DNA from: Thiohalocapsa marina
GTDB taxonomy: Bacteria > Pseudomonadota > Gammaproteobacteria > Chromatiales > Chromatiaceae
DNA length: 64,000 nt
NCBI RefSeq assembly: GCF_008632335.1
Contig: NZ_VWXX01000002.1
Location: 1 to 64,000, forward strand
Direction of reading: 5' to 3'
Part shown: one piece after another, positions 28,352-37,801 of the stretch
Position numbering within the stretch: the first letter of the stretch is position 1
How the letters are laid out: the number at the start of each line of letters is the position of its first letter
Notes under the pieces: generated by a model
What the model was told of the DNA's origin: nothing
Databases searched by the model: none
The model's input: the letters and a program-made list of their open reading frames with translations, nothing else
Translations under genes and position numbers: made by a program

Positions 28352-31300
28352 TCAGAATCCCTCCAGAAAGGGATTGTCATCCCTGGGCAGATTGGCGCGC
28401 CCCTTGTCACCGGACCGGGCCGTGTCGGCTGGCACGCCTTTATCCGGCTGCTCGGCAAACAGATCCGGCACGGACTGCGCGCCCCCGGCGCCCGCCACCC
28501 GGTGGAACTCCGGCTCGCGCCAGGGCCCGGTGACCCGATACTCGAAACTGCCCAGCCGGTCCATCGCCCCGCCGCTCACGCGATCCGCCAGCAGCACCGC
28601 GGCGCCCACCAGCGGGCCTCCCGCCACCGCGCTGGCCAGCGCGACCCCGGTGCCGATCTTCGGCGTCACCCGCACCGACTGATCGAACCGCTGCTGCACC
28701 AGATCGGTGGAACCGCTGACGCGGATATCCGCCGTCGGAGACTTGATCGCCAGCCGGTCGATGCGCGCCTCGCCATCGGCGATGGTCAGTTTGCCGGAAA
28801 TGGAATCGAAACTGTAACCCTGCACGAAGACATCGCTGAAATCCAGGCTCAGCCGACGGCGCAGCGCCCCCAGATTCAGCACCCCCAGCATGCGGCCCAC
28901 CCCCGGTTCAACCTGGGTCAAGCGGCCGGCGCCGATGTCTGCACGCACCGTGCCCTGGAGCCTGTCTATGGTCAGCGCGCCGGGGCCGCCGGGCCAGCCC
29001 AGCGCCAGATCTGCGGTGGACGGGGCGCCGCTGATGTCGCTGAAATAGCCCATGCTGCGCAGCCACTGGCCCAGGTCATCGCTCTGCAGCTCCAGCCGCA
29101 GTTCGATGCGGCTGCCATCTTCGCCATCCGCAAGGATCCAGCGGCCATCACCCTGCAGGGTCGCCAGGGGCCCGTCCAGCGACAGTTCCGACAGTCGCAC
29201 GCCGTCCGGTACCGGCTCCGTCGTCAGGCGCAGCCGCCCCAACGCCCGGTTGTCCTGATGCAGGTCGTCGATCGCCAGCGCGATGCGACCGACCCGGCGC
29301 GGGTCCTCACGCCTGTTGGCGGCGCCCGCCTTGGCACGGGCACCGGCATCGGCGGATGCATCCGAACCCAGCCAGGGCGCCAGGTCCAGGGTTTCCAGCC
29401 GGATGTCCAGGGCCTGGTTGCTGTCCGGCGCCGGCAGTTCGATCTCGCCCCCGCCATCGGCGCTGGTAAAGCGCAGCAACCAGCCACCAGCGGGGGTGGC
29501 GTCGACCTCCGCCTCCAGATCACGCCAGCGCAAGGCACCCAGATCGATGCGCTCGCCGCGCAGCCGCGAGTTCAGCAGCGGCAACCCCGGCGGATCCTCC
29601 GGTCTGCGGCGCCAGATGTCCGTATTGGCCGAAACCCAGCGCAACCAGGGATCCAGATCCACCCGCGGCAACGTGCCGCCGAGCACCAGCCCGCGTGCGC
29701 CCGGCAGCCGTGCCGGTGGGCCATCCATCCCGATCGCCGCCCGTTCCAGCCGCAGCCCGCCGGCCTCCGTCGGGGCCAGTCCCAGCAGCGCGCCGAAGCC
29801 GCCACCGGCGACCGCGTAGTCCACCGCCACCGGCATCGGCCACCGACCGTCGTAGCGGCTGGAGAGCGTCAACGTCCGCAACTGGTCCGCCGGCTTGCCC
29901 AGCGGCGCCGGCAGCGCCAGCGCCAGGCCCTGCAGGTCCGAGCGCAGCGTCAGATCCAGCGGCAGCGTGCCGTCCGCGGCCGTGTCTGCGTTGTCCAGCG
30001 ACACCAGCAATCGCCAGTCGGTCTCGCCGCGGGCGATCTGCCAGGCCCGGTTCGGCAGATCCCGTTGCAGCCTGTCCACGCCGGCCCGGGTATCGATGGC
30101 GATCTCGGTGCGCGCCTGTTTCGTGCCGCCGTCGAGAGTGCGCACGCCGATGCGCAGCGGGAGCGGCTTCCGATCCGATTCCGGGTCAGCGTTCAGGTTC
30201 GCCAGCACGTCATCGGCCCACAACCCCAGGTTGTCGAAGCGCAGCGCCCCCGCCAGCCCGCCGAAGCGCAACCCCAGGGGCCGCAGTGTCGCGGCCGCGG
30301 ACCCGTCCAGGGCCACCGATCCGGCATAACGGAACGGCAGCGCCTTGTTCAGCGGTATGCCGAGTTCCAGCTCCAGGTCGATGTCGCCGGTCACGTCGAA
30401 CACCTGCGCGACGCCGCCGAGGTGCGCCGCCAGCGGCGTCTCCGACAAGATGCGCAGGCCGTCGTCGGCAGGTCCGGTACCCTGACCGCGGACCTCCAGG
30501 GCGTGCGGCTGCCACAGATTGGGCAACGAGACCTGCCCCGCCAGGATCTCGCTCTGCAGCAGCCGCGCGCGGTCGATGTCGATGGCCAGGCTGCGGTTCT
30601 CCAGCCGCAGGGTGGCGTCCACCTCTTCCAGCCGGGGCCAGCCCGGCAGCAGGACCGGCTCGGCGCTGCGCAGGCCCGCCTGGTCAGGCGCGGCCGACGC
30701 CGTGGCCGAACTCGCAGTCGCCGCCGATGCCGGTCCGGCTCTCGGTTCAGATATCGGCGTCGTTTCCGGTGCCGCTTCTAGGGCTGGCGCCAGCTTTGGC
30801 GGCTGATAGTCCAGGATGCCGTCGTACAGCCGCAATGTGAGCAGGAAGCGCCCGTCCTGATCGTCGAACGGAAAGGCCTCGGGCCTGCCCCGGAACAGGA
30901 TGTCGCCGGATTCCACCCGCACCGCCACGATCGCCTGCTCCAGCCACGCGATCAGCTTCTCGTGCATGATGCCCACCGGCAGGTAGCGCGGCATCGCTGC
31001 GGCATGATCGGTACCCGGCCGGCCGGTGATGTGGGTGTGCAGATCAATGAACGGGCTGGCGCCGGAGGAATGCGCGCACAGGCTGACGCGGCTCACCGTC
31101 TGCAGCTCGGCCGTATCCGCCTGCAGGGCCGAGGTCCAGACATGGACCGAGCCGGCGGGCATCGGCCGCCAGTGCAGCGTGCCCGCGACGCGCTCCAACC
31201 GGCTCGGCTCCGCCATCAGTGGACGCAGATCCAGCTGCAGGTCGCGACCGCTGACCCGGGCGGAGCCGGACTCCGGCGTCAGATCCAGTGTCAGGTCCAG

Positions 31301-32878
31301 CCCCTGAAACGGCGGCAGCGGACCTGCGCCGTCGGATCCCAGGTCCTGTAGCTGGGCCTGCAGACGCCAGGCCGCTGCCCCGAACGGCATCGGCATCTCT
31401 AGCGGTTCTGGCGCCGCAGTCGACAGAGATGCCCGTTCAGAGACCGACCCGGAGGCTGTTCTGGAGATCGGTGTAGGACCTGGCGCAGAGACCGGTCCAG
31501 ATGTCGATCCCGGCACGGCCTCCGGCGCCAGGTCCACGTGCAGTGCCAGGGCCGCCAGTTCGCCATCGATCGTGCCGCGCAACCAGGGCGCCACGGCCTC
31601 CGGCAGCCGGTCGTCGAACAGGCCGATGACCCGAACCAGGGGCGCGATGGGCAAGGTGCCGACGCTGGCGGTCAGCTGCCGAGGCCGCGCTGGCGCGGGA
31701 TCCGCCGGCACGGCGTACGCTGGCCCGTCGCCGGATGGCACATCCCCTGGCGCTGAACCTTTGGGGGCGCGCTGCAGGTCGACGCTGAGCCGCGTACGCC
31801 GGGGCGCCAGCAGGGTGCCGAACAGATCGAGCTCCGCCACCTGCAGCTGCCAGCCGTCCGCCTGCTGGCGCCAGCGGCCCAGAGCGCGGACATCCCCCAG
31901 TTCCAGCACGCGATCCGTATCGGTGCGGCGCAGCACCAGCCCGTCCAGGCGGAGGCGGTTCAGCGATTCGGTGAGGTGGCCGTCCTGCAGCCGGTTCCAG
32001 CTGGTCAGGCGCACCGCCTCGGTGGCCAGGCGCAGATCCCCCGGCAATTGTCCGCGCAGGACCCGCGCCAGATCGCCACCGCGCCAGTCCGCATCGATCT
32101 GGCCGGACCAGCGCGAGGGCTGGCCCGCCGGACCACTGAGTTCGCCGCGCAGCAACAGCTCGGTGTCGGCGTCGCCGGCCGGCCGGGCACGGGCCTGCAG
32201 CCGATGGATGTGCCCATGATTGACCAGATCCAGACGCTCCAGATCGAAGCGCAAGGTTGGCGCCGCGGCGAAGCTGTCGGTCCAGTACAGCACGCTGTCG
32301 GTCAGGCTGAAGCGCCCTTCATCCAGAAAGAAGGCCATGGCGCCGGGGTCGTTGCCGGGGGCCATGGCATCCAGACCGCGCAGCGTGATGCGCCCCTCGG
32401 CGCTGCGGCGCAGCTCGACTCGTGCCCCCACCAGGGTGACACCGTCGATGCGCGGACGCAGGGCGCGCAGACTGGCCGACAGATCCAGATGCAGGCGCAA
32501 CGCGCGCACCTGCAGCAGGGGTTCGCCGTTGAGGCGGTCGCGCAATTCCGCGTCCGCCAGGCTCAGGGTTGGCTGCAGCCGGTCGAACGCCAGGCGCAGC
32601 CCGCCGACGCTGAGCTGAACGTCGAGGCGTTCACCCAGCGTCTCTGCCAGTTGCCCGCGCAGACCATCCGCATGGGGCAGCCAGGCGCGCAGGCCGAAGA
32701 AGAACAACGCCAGCAATGCCAGCAGGACGGAGGCGGTCCTGGCCACCAGCGCCATCTGCCTCAGCCAGGATCGCCAGCGTGATCCCGGCGGCATCGATCC
32801 ACCAGACCGCCCCGAGCCACCCGGCAGCAGCCGGGATGCCACGGGCCTTGGCGATTCGACTGCGGTTTCCGGATTCAT
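28352..32878 (-). CDS. yhdP: AsmA-like inter-membrane lipid transport protein YhdP
   Basis: YhdP is a very long bridge-like protein anchored in the inner membrane that helps move phospholipids to the outer membrane, together with TamB and YdbH. The 1508-residue product has a cytoplasmic basic tail and one membrane helix near 45-65 (LLALLALFFFGLRAWLPH). A long beta-rich periplasmic region follows (DUF3971 region, with LSVGGLRLAFDRLQPTLSLADAEL and KLIAWLEQAIVAVRVESGDILFRG). The AsmA_2-type C-terminal domain has IGAGRLTQVEPGVGRMLGVLNLGALRRRLSLDFSDVF and the TPKIGTGVALASAVAGGPLVGAAVLLADRV block. Two Ala/Pro/Ser-rich low-complexity inserts are present near residues 460-495 and 700-730. The length is above the E. 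coli form (about 1270). It is transcribed before the nitrilase, tldD and pmbA. Confidence 0.94.
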   Translation of the reverse strand: MNPETAVESPRPVASRLLPGGSGRSGGSMPPGSRWRSWLRQMALVARTASVLLALLALFFFGLRAWLPHADGLRGQLAETLGERLDVQLSVGGLRLAFDRLQPTLSLADAELRDRLNGEPLLQVRALRLHLDLSASLRALRPRIDGVTLVGARVELRRSAEGRITLRGLDAMAPGNDPGAMAFFLDEGRFSLTDSVLYWTDSFAAAPTLRFDLERLDLVNHGHIHRLQARARPAGDADTELLLRGELSGPAGQPSRWSGQIDADWRGGDLARVLRGQLPGDLRLATEAVRLTSWNRLQDGHLTESLNRLRLDGLVLRRTDTDRVLELGDVRALGRWRQQADGWQLQVAELDLFGTLLAPRRTRLSVDLQRAPKGSAPGDVPSGDGPAYAVPADPAPARPRQLTASVGTLPIAPLVRVIGLFDDRLPEAVAPWLRGTIDGELAALALHVDLAPEAVPGSTSGPVSAPGPTPISRTASGSVSERASLSTAAPEPLEMPMPFGAAAWRLQAQLQDLGSDGAGPLPPFQGLDLTLDLTPESGSARVSGRDLQLDLRPLMAEPSRLERVAGTLHWRPMPAGSVHVWTSALQADTAELQTVSRVSLCAHSSGASPFIDLHTHITGRPGTDHAAAMPRYLPVGIMHEKLIAWLEQAIVAVRVESGDILFRGRPEAFPFDDQDGRFLLTLRLYDGILDYQPPKLAPALEAAPETTPISEPRAGPASAATASSATASAAPDQAGLRSAEPVLLPGWPRLEEVDATLRLENRSLAIDIDRARLLQSEILAGQVSLPNLWQPHALEVRGQGTGPADDGLRILSETPLAAHLGGVAQVFDVTGDIDLELELGIPLNKALPFRYAGSVALDGSAAATLRPLGLRFGGLAGALRFDNLGLWADDVLANLNADPESDRKPLPLRIGVRTLDGGTKQARTEIAIDTRAGVDRLQRDLPNRAWQIARGETDWRLLVSLDNADTAADGTLPLDLTLRSDLQGLALALPAPLGKPADQLRTLTLSSRYDGRWPMPVAVDYAVAGGGFGALLGLAPTEAGGLRLERAAIGMDGPPARLPGARGLVLGGTLPRVDLDPWLRWVSANTDIWRRRPEDPPGLPLLNSRLRGERIDLGALRWRDLEAEVDATPAGGWLLRFTSADGGGEIELPAPDSNQALDIRLETLDLAPWLGSDASADAGARAKAGAANRREDPRRVGRIALAIDDLHQDNRALGRLRLTTEPVPDGVRLSELSLDGPLATLQGDGRWILADGEDGSRIELRLELQSDDLGQWLRSMGYFSDISGAPSTADLALGWPGGPGALTIDRLQGTVRADIGAGRLTQVEPGVGRMLGVLNLGALRRRLSLDFSDVFVQGYSFDSISGKLTIADGEARIDRLAIKSPTADIRVSGSTDLVQQRFDQSVRVTPKIGTGVALASAVAGGPLVGAAVLLADRVSGGAMDRLGSFEYRVTGPWREPEFHRVAGAGGAQSVPDLFAEQPDKGVPADTARSGDKGRANLPRDDNPFLEGF

Positions 32879-32966
32879 CGCCCCAAAGGGTACCCCCAGC
32901 GGCGGTCAGCCGCTAGTGGCCAGCCGCCAGCCTCCAGCCTCCAGCTGCCACCATGACCGTAGCAGC

Positions 32967-33078
32967 CTGCGTGGGTTGGGTGCCGGCGATCGGGGGTCTC
33001 GATCGCAGGGATGCGATCGTGAAGCCTCCAAGGACGGATTCACGGCGTCCCCCGATCGCCGGCACCCAACCCGCGCAG
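32967..33078. repeat. Long hairpin element H1 with conserved 52-base core
   Basis: A 30-base inverted repeat (32967-32996 and 33049-33078) matches at 29 of 30 positions and encloses a 52-base core. The core holds two smaller hairpins: CGATCGCA-GGGA-TGCGATCG, and CGTGAA with TTCACG around CCTCCAAGG. A second copy with the same core (48 of 52 bases) lies at 43220-43335; its outer arms differ at six positions, and each change is matched on the other arm. It lies in the 432-base gap between yhdP and the phosphorylase gene. Confidence 0.9.
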
Positions 33079-33219
33079 GCGTTTGGTACCACCCAGGGCA
33101 AGCGCCGCACCCAACCCGCGCAGGCGTTTGGTACCACCCAGGGCAAGCGCCGCACCCAACCCGCGCAGGCGTTTGGTACCACCCAGGGCAAGCGTCGCAC
33201 CCAACCCGCGCAGGCGTCA
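33063..33219 (+). repeat. 45-base tandem repeat, three copies and a partial fourth
   Basis: Units start at 33063, 33108, 33153 and 33198 (partial). Each begins CACCCAACCCGCGCAGGCG and continues through TTTGGTACCACCC to CAAGCGCCG. The first 16 bases of the unit are the right arm of hairpin H1, so the array seems to have grown from that arm. The array ends about 90 bases before the phosphorylase start. Confidence 0.95.
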
Positions 33220-33310
33220 GCGCAAAACCCAGGTTGTCACAAAACATCCCCACGGAAAGCGAACCCCGCAGACCAGGTCTAGAATGAAAACAGACACAGC
33301 GAGGCCGCCC

Positions 33311-34864
33311 ATGACCGACATTCCGGCAGAACCACCCGCCGACACCCTGAAGCTACGACCCGTCGCCATTGACACCTATCGCGAGAACGTCGCCTACCTG
33401 CACCGAGACTGCGCCATCTACCGGGCCGAAGGCTTCCAGGCCTTGGCCAAGGTAGAGGTCAGCGTCGAACAGAACCACATCCTGGCCGTGCTCAACGTCG
33501 TCGACGACGCCGCCATCGTCGGTCCTGACGAACTCGGGCTGTCGGAGCAGGCCTTCAGTCAGCTGGCGCAGGAGGCCGGGACCCTGGTGCGCATCGCCCA
33601 GGCGGAACTGCCCAGTTCCATCGCCGCCGTGCGGCGCAAGGTCGCCGGCGAACGGCTGTCCGCCGACGACTTCCTCGCCATCGCCCGCGACATCGTCGAG
33701 AACCGCTACGCCAAGACCGAGATGGCCGCCTTCCTGATCGCGTCCGGTCAGGCCGGGCTGGACCGCGACGAGGTACTCAGCCTCACCGTTGCCACCGCCG
33801 CCTCCGGCGACCGGCTGGACTGGGACGAGGCACTGGTGGTGGACAAGCACTGTATCGGCGGCATCCCCGGCAACCGCACCTCCATGATCGTGGTGCCCAT
33901 CGTCGCCGCCCACGGCATGCTGATCCCCAAGACCTCCAGCCGCGCCATCACCTCGCCGGCGGGCACCGCCGACACCATGGAGGTGATGGCCCGGGTGGAA
34001 CTGCCGCCGGAGCGGCTGCGCGAGATCGTGCACAAGCAGCGCGGCTGCATGGCCTGGGGCGGCACCGCCCGGCTGGCGCCGGTGGACGACATCCTGATCT
34101 CGGTGGAACGGCCGCTGGGCATCGACTCCCAGGGGCAGATGGTGGCCTCGATCCTGGCCAAGAAACTGGCCGCCGGCTCCACCCACCTGCTGATCGACAT
34201 CCCGGTGGGTCCCAGCGCCAAGGTGCGGCACATGCGCGAGGCCCTGTCGCTGCGCAAATTGTTCGAGTTCGTCGGGGACCGGCTCGGGCTGCACCTGGAG
34301 GTCATCATCACCGACGGCCGCCAGCCGGTGGGCCGCGGCATCGGTCCGGTGCTGGAGGCGCGCGACGTCATGCAGGTGCTGGAGAACGACCCGCAGGCGC
34401 CGCCGGACCTGCGACAACGGGCGTTGCGCCTGGCCGGACGGGTGCTGGAATTCGATCCGGACGTGCGCGGCGGCCATGGCTTTGCCATTGCACGCGACAT
34501 CCTCGACTCCGGGCGCGCACTGAAAAAGATGCACGACATCATTGCGCAACAGGGCCCGCAGCCCGAGATCCCCCAGCCCGGCCACCTGACCCACGAGCAG
34601 TGCGCGCCGCGGGCGGGATTCGTGGTGGCCATCGACAACCTGTGCCTGGCGCACATCGCGCGCCTGGCCGGTGCGCCCTATGACAAGGGCGCCGGCGTCG
34701 ACGTGATGAAGAAGCTCGGCGACCCGGTGCGCCAGGGCGAGCCGCTGTACCGCATCCATGCCGAGTTCAAGGCGGACTTCCAGTTCGCCATGGCCGCCAG
34801 CAACAAGGCGGACGGCTACCACATCGGCGACGCGCCGCCCGAGTCCCGCGCCTTCGTGGAGTGA
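33311..34864 (+). CDS. AMP phosphorylase / thymidine phosphorylase family protein (archaeal type)
   Basis: It is predicted to use phosphate to split a nucleoside monophosphate or nucleoside, releasing the base and a ribose phosphate. The 517-residue product has an extra N-terminal domain of about 90 residues, as in archaeal AMP phosphorylase (DeoA), followed by the phosphorylase core. The glycosyltransferase 3 N-terminal helices ([24 protein letters not shown]) are followed by the phosphate-binding region [20 protein letters not shown] and [40 protein letters not shown] comes next, and the C-terminal domain has [29 protein letters not shown]. The start at 33311 has GAGG 6 bases upstream; the ATG at 33284 is an alternative. 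It is followed after 3 bases by a PRPP synthetase-like gene. Confidence 0.88.
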   Translation: MTDIPAEPPADTLKLRPVAIDTYRENVAYLHRDCAIYRAEGFQALAKVEVSVEQNHILAVLNVVDDAAIVGPDELGLSEQAFSQLAQEAGTLVRIAQAELPSSIAAVRRKVAGERLSADDFLAIARDIVENRYAKTEMAAFLIASGQAGLDRDEVLSLTVATAASGDRLDWDEALVVDKHCIGGIPGNRTSMIVVPIVAAHGMLIPKTSSRAITSPAGTADTMEVMARVELPPERLREIVHKQRGCMAWGGTARLAPVDDILISVERPLGIDSQGQMVASILAKKLAAGSTHLLIDIPVGPSAKVRHMREALSLRKLFEFVGDRLGLHLEVIITDGRQPVGRGIGPVLEARDVMQVLENDPQAPPDLRQRALRLAGRVLEFDPDVRGGHGFAIARDILDSGRALKKMHDIIAQQGPQPEIPQPGHLTHEQCAPRAGFVVAIDNLCLAHIARLAGAPYDKGAGVDVMKKLGDPVRQGEPLYRIHAEFKADFQFAMAASNKADGYHIGDAPPESRAFVE

Positions 34865-34867
34865 GCC

Positions 34868-35794
34868 ATGTCCAGCGACCTACAGCTCCTGCTGGCCTTT
34901 CCCGGCTATGTCGAGCCGGCGCAACGGCTGGCGCAACACCTCGGCTGCACCTGCCAGGCCATCGAGGTACACCGGTTTCCCGACGGCGAGCTGCGGGTGC
35001 GGCTGCCGATCGAGCAGCCGACCGAACAGTCAACCCTTTCGCAAACAGACCTCTGGCTGTTCGGCAGCCTGACCCCGCCCAACGACGTCCTGGTGACGGT
35101 GCTGCTCAGCGCCGACACTGCCCGCGACCTGGGGGCACGGCGGGTGGGCCTGATCGCGCCCTATCTCGGCTACATGCGCCAGGACATCGCCTTCCGCCCC
35201 GGCGAGGCCGTCAGCCAGCGCATCATCGGCGCGCTGCTGGCGCGGCATCTCGACGGGCTGGTCACCGTCGACCCGCACCTGCACCGCATCAGCCACATCC
35301 GGCAGGCGGTGCCCCTGCCGCGCGCGGTTTCCGTCAGCGCGGCGCCCGCCCTGGGCGACTGGCTGGGCCGCCAAGAGCCCGATGCCGTGCTGCTGGGGCC
35401 GGATGCCGAGGCGCGGCAGTGGGTGCGGGCCCTGGCCGAGCGCTGCCACAGGCCCTGGGACACGGCCCGCAAGCAACGGTTCGGCGACAGCCAGGTGCGG
35501 GTGGAGCTCCCCGGGGGCGACTGGCGCGGCAAGACCGTGGTGCTGGTGGACGACGTGATCAGCAGCGGCGCCACCCTGGCGGAGGCCTGCCGGCTGCTGC
35601 GCCAGACAGGCGCGGCGCGGGTGGTGGCGCTGGTGACCCATGCCCTGCCGGATGCGCAGGCCGAGCAGCGTCTGCGCGATGCCGGACTGGAGGCGCTGTG
35701 GTCCAGCGACAGCGTTGCCCATCACAGCAACCGAGTCTCGCTGGCCCCGCTGCTGGCGGAGACCCTGCAGGGGCTGTCGGCGGCCGAGGCTTGA
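34868..35794 (+). CDS. Ribose-phosphate pyrophosphokinase-like protein
   Basis: The family makes PRPP from ribose 5-phosphate and ATP. The 308-residue product has the two phosphoribosyltransferase-like halves. VHRFPDGELRVRL and PYLGYMRQDIAFRPGEAVSQ form the flexible-loop region, in the archaeal style with PGE in place of the RxxR stretch of E. coli Prs. DPHLHRISH holds the conserved active-site His, ARKQR the Lys, and the PRPP loop is VVLVDDVISSGATL. It lies 3 bases after the AMP phosphorylase-like gene and is surely co-expressed. A role linking released ribose phosphate to PRPP is inferred; a housekeeping prs is expected elsewhere in the genome. Confidence 0.85.
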   Translation: MSSDLQLLLAFPGYVEPAQRLAQHLGCTCQAIEVHRFPDGELRVRLPIEQPTEQSTLSQTDLWLFGSLTPPNDVLVTVLLSADTARDLGARRVGLIAPYLGYMRQDIAFRPGEAVSQRIIGALLARHLDGLVTVDPHLHRISHIRQAVPLPRAVSVSAAPALGDWLGRQEPDAVLLGPDAEARQWVRALAERCHRPWDTARKQRFGDSQVRVELPGGDWRGKTVVLVDDVISSGATLAEACRLLRQTGAARVVALVTHALPDAQAEQRLRDAGLEALWSSDSVAHHSNRVSLAPLLAETLQGLSAAEA

Positions 35795-35825
35795 GCAGGG
35801 CAGGCAGCAATCAGGCTCCCGGCAA

Positions 35826-37226
35826 TCAGGCCCCCAGCAGCGTCAGCATGGCGGCGGCCTTGTCCAGGGTCTCCTGGTATTCCGCCTCCACCTCGGAGTC
35901 GGCGACAATGCCGCCGCCGGCCCAGCAGCGCATCACCTCGTCACTCTCCACCAGGGTGCGGATGGCGATATTGGTGTCCATGTTGCCGTCGACGCCCAGA
36001 TAGCCGATGGCGCCGCAGTAGATACCGCGCCTGTGGGGTTCCAGTTCCTCGATGATCTGCATGGCGCGGATCTTCGGCGCGCCGGTGATGGAGCCGCCGG
36101 GAAAGCAGGCCCGCAGCAGGCTGGCCGAGTCCTCTCCGGGGCGAAGACGGCCGCGGATGGTGCTCACCAGGTGATGCACCGTGGCGAAGCGCTCCACCGC
36201 GAACAGCTCAGGCGTGTGCACGCTGCCGATCTCGCAGACGCGGCCGATGTCGTTGCGCAGCAGATCGACGATCATCAGGTTCTCGGCGCGGTCCTTGGGG
36301 CTGTCCGCCAGCGCCCGGGCCAGTGCCGCATCAGCTGCGGCGTCGGCGCCCCGCGGTCGGGTCCCCTTGATGGGCCGGGTGGTCACATCGCCGTTGTGCA
36401 ATTGCAGGAAGCGTTCCGGCGACGCGCTCAGCACCCGGCCATAGGGGGTGCGCAGATAGGCCGAGAAGGGCGCCGGGCTGAGCCGGCGCAGCCGGCGGTA
36501 GGCCTCCCAGGTGTCACCCTGCACCGGGGCGGCGAAGCGCTGGGCCAGATTGACCTGATAGCAGTCGCCGTTGCGGATGTAGCGCTGGATGCGTGCAAAG
36601 GCGGCGCCGTAGGCCGCCCGTGTCAGGTTCGCTTGGGGCTTGGCCAGTGCCTGAAACGCCCGCTGCTGCGGGGGTGCCGGCTGCCGGATCTGCTCCCGGA
36701 TTTGCTCCCGGAACAGGGCCGCCAGGCGCGGCAGCGCTGCTGGCATTTCAGGGCCGGACCAGACCAGGCGGCTGCGCGCCTGCCGATGGTCGACCACCAG
36801 GGCCCAGTCGTACAGGCCCACGGCCATCTCCGGCAGCTGTTCCGCGTCCAGGGCCAGCGTCGGCAGGGTCTCGATGCGGCGGGCCAGATCGTAGCCGAAC
36901 CAGCCAAGGGCGCCGCCGCGGAACGGGATGCCCGGTATGGGCTCCGCAGCGGCGCCCGGTTGCGCGTTAAGATGCTGGCCCAGCGCGTGGCGCAACAGCG
37001 CAAAGGGGTCCTCCCGCGACATCTGGGTGCCGGCGGCGTCGCGAATCTCGGTCTGGCCGCCGCGGCAGACCAGGGTCCGCCTTGGGTTCGCGGTCAGGAT
37101 GTCGTACCGTCCCTGTTCGCACAGCGGCCAGCCGCTGTCGAGAAACGCCGCCCAGGGGCGGTCAGCGATGTACTCGAACAGCGCTGTGCTGTCCGGATGG
37201 TAGGGCAGGTCGATCGCGTCGTGCAT
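35826..37226 (-). CDS. pabB: Aminodeoxychorismate synthase component I
   Basis: With PabA it converts chorismate to 4-amino-4-deoxychorismate for folate synthesis. The 466-residue product shows the chorismate-binding domain with RNGDCYQVNLAQRF, the PIKGTRPRG motif whose Lys marks PabB rather than anthranilate synthase, DRAENLMIVDLLRNDIGRVCE, FPGGSITGAPKIRAMQIIEELE and GGGIVADSEVEAEYQET. The ATG at 37226 is chosen; a TTG at 37250 in the same frame would add eight residues. It is divergent from folK, another folate gene, across about 47 bases, so the two may be co-regulated. Confidence 0.94.
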   Translation of the reverse strand: MHDAIDLPYHPDSTALFEYIADRPWAAFLDSGWPLCEQGRYDILTANPRRTLVCRGGQTEIRDAAGTQMSREDPFALLRHALGQHLNAQPGAAAEPIPGIPFRGGALGWFGYDLARRIETLPTLALDAEQLPEMAVGLYDWALVVDHRQARSRLVWSGPEMPAALPRLAALFREQIREQIRQPAPPQQRAFQALAKPQANLTRAAYGAAFARIQRYIRNGDCYQVNLAQRFAAPVQGDTWEAYRRLRRLSPAPFSAYLRTPYGRVLSASPERFLQLHNGDVTTRPIKGTRPRGADAAADAALARALADSPKDRAENLMIVDLLRNDIGRVCEIGSVHTPELFAVERFATVHHLVSTIRGRLRPGEDSASLLRACFPGGSITGAPKIRAMQIIEELEPHRRGIYCGAIGYLGVDGNMDTNIAIRTLVESDEVMRCWAGGGIVADSEVEAEYQETLDKAAAMLTLLGA

Positions 37227-37273
37227 GAGCCGTGCATGGTCTGAGAACAACAGGGGGAAACGACAGGCAATCC

Positions 37274-37801
37274 ATGACCAGGCGTCATTGCAGCTACATC
37301 GCCATCGGCTCCAACATCGAGCCCCTGCGCAATATCCCGCGCGCCCTGCGCCTGCTGTCGCGGCTGCCGCAGAGCCGGCTGACGGCGGTGTCGGGCTGGT
37401 ATCGCACGCGGCCCTGGGGCCTCGAGGCGCAAGCGGAGTTCGTCAACCTGGTGGTGGCGCTGGAGACCGCACTGGCGCCCCTGCCGCTGCTGGCCAGTAC
37501 CCAGGACATCGAGCGCCGGCTGCAGCGGGTGCGCCTGCAGAAGAACGGCCCGCGCACCATCGACCTGGACATCCTGCTGTACGACGCGCAGGTCGTTGCC
37601 GAACCGGACCTGCGCATCCCGCATCCGGGCCTGCTGGAGCGCGACTTCATGCTCGAGCCGCTGCTGGACATCGCGCCCGACGCGCTGCACCCGCAGCAGC
37701 AGCAGCCGCTGGCGGCACTCCGGCACCGCATCCGCCATCGGCAGATCATCCAGCGGCTGCCCGATCAGATCAGCACGACGTCGTACTGCTCCTGCGTGTA
37801 G
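37274..37801 (+). CDS. folK: 6-hydroxymethyl-7,8-dihydropterin pyrophosphokinase
   Basis: It transfers pyrophosphate from ATP to the pterin in folate synthesis. The 175-residue product shows YIAIGSNIEPLRNIPRAL, the AVSGWYRTRPWG segment, EFVNLVVALETALAP, and the metal-site region GPRTIDLDILLYDAQV with IPHPGLLERDFMLEPLLDIAPD. The C-terminal 35 residues overlap the 3-prime end of rng, which runs in the opposite direction (37765-37801), an unusual convergent overlap. The start at 37274 follows an AGGC-type weak ribosome site; the earlier in-frame ATG at 37232 lies over the pabB start and is less likely. Confidence 0.93.
   Translation: MTRRHCSYIAIGSNIEPLRNIPRALRLLSRLPQSRLTAVSGWYRTRPWGLEAQAEFVNLVVALETALAPLPLLASTQDIERRLQRVRLQKNGPRTIDLDILLYDAQVVAEPDLRIPHPGLLERDFMLEPLLDIAPDALHPQQQQPLAALRHRIRHRQIIQRLPDQISTTSYCSCV

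Noticed and set aside
28241-30781. Plus-strand open frame antisense to yhdP
   Set aside because: It is a codon-bias artefact opposite a large conserved gene.
33063-33219. Possible CRISPR array
   Set aside because: Units are contiguous with no unique spacers, and no cas genes are present. The same applies to 9531-9621 and 50628-50804.
32906-33253. Repetitive open frames through H1 and the 45-base array
   Set aside because: A 45-base period always keeps the frame open, so the frame is a result of the repeat. There is no ribosome site and the peptide is Cys/Pro/Gly-rich junk.
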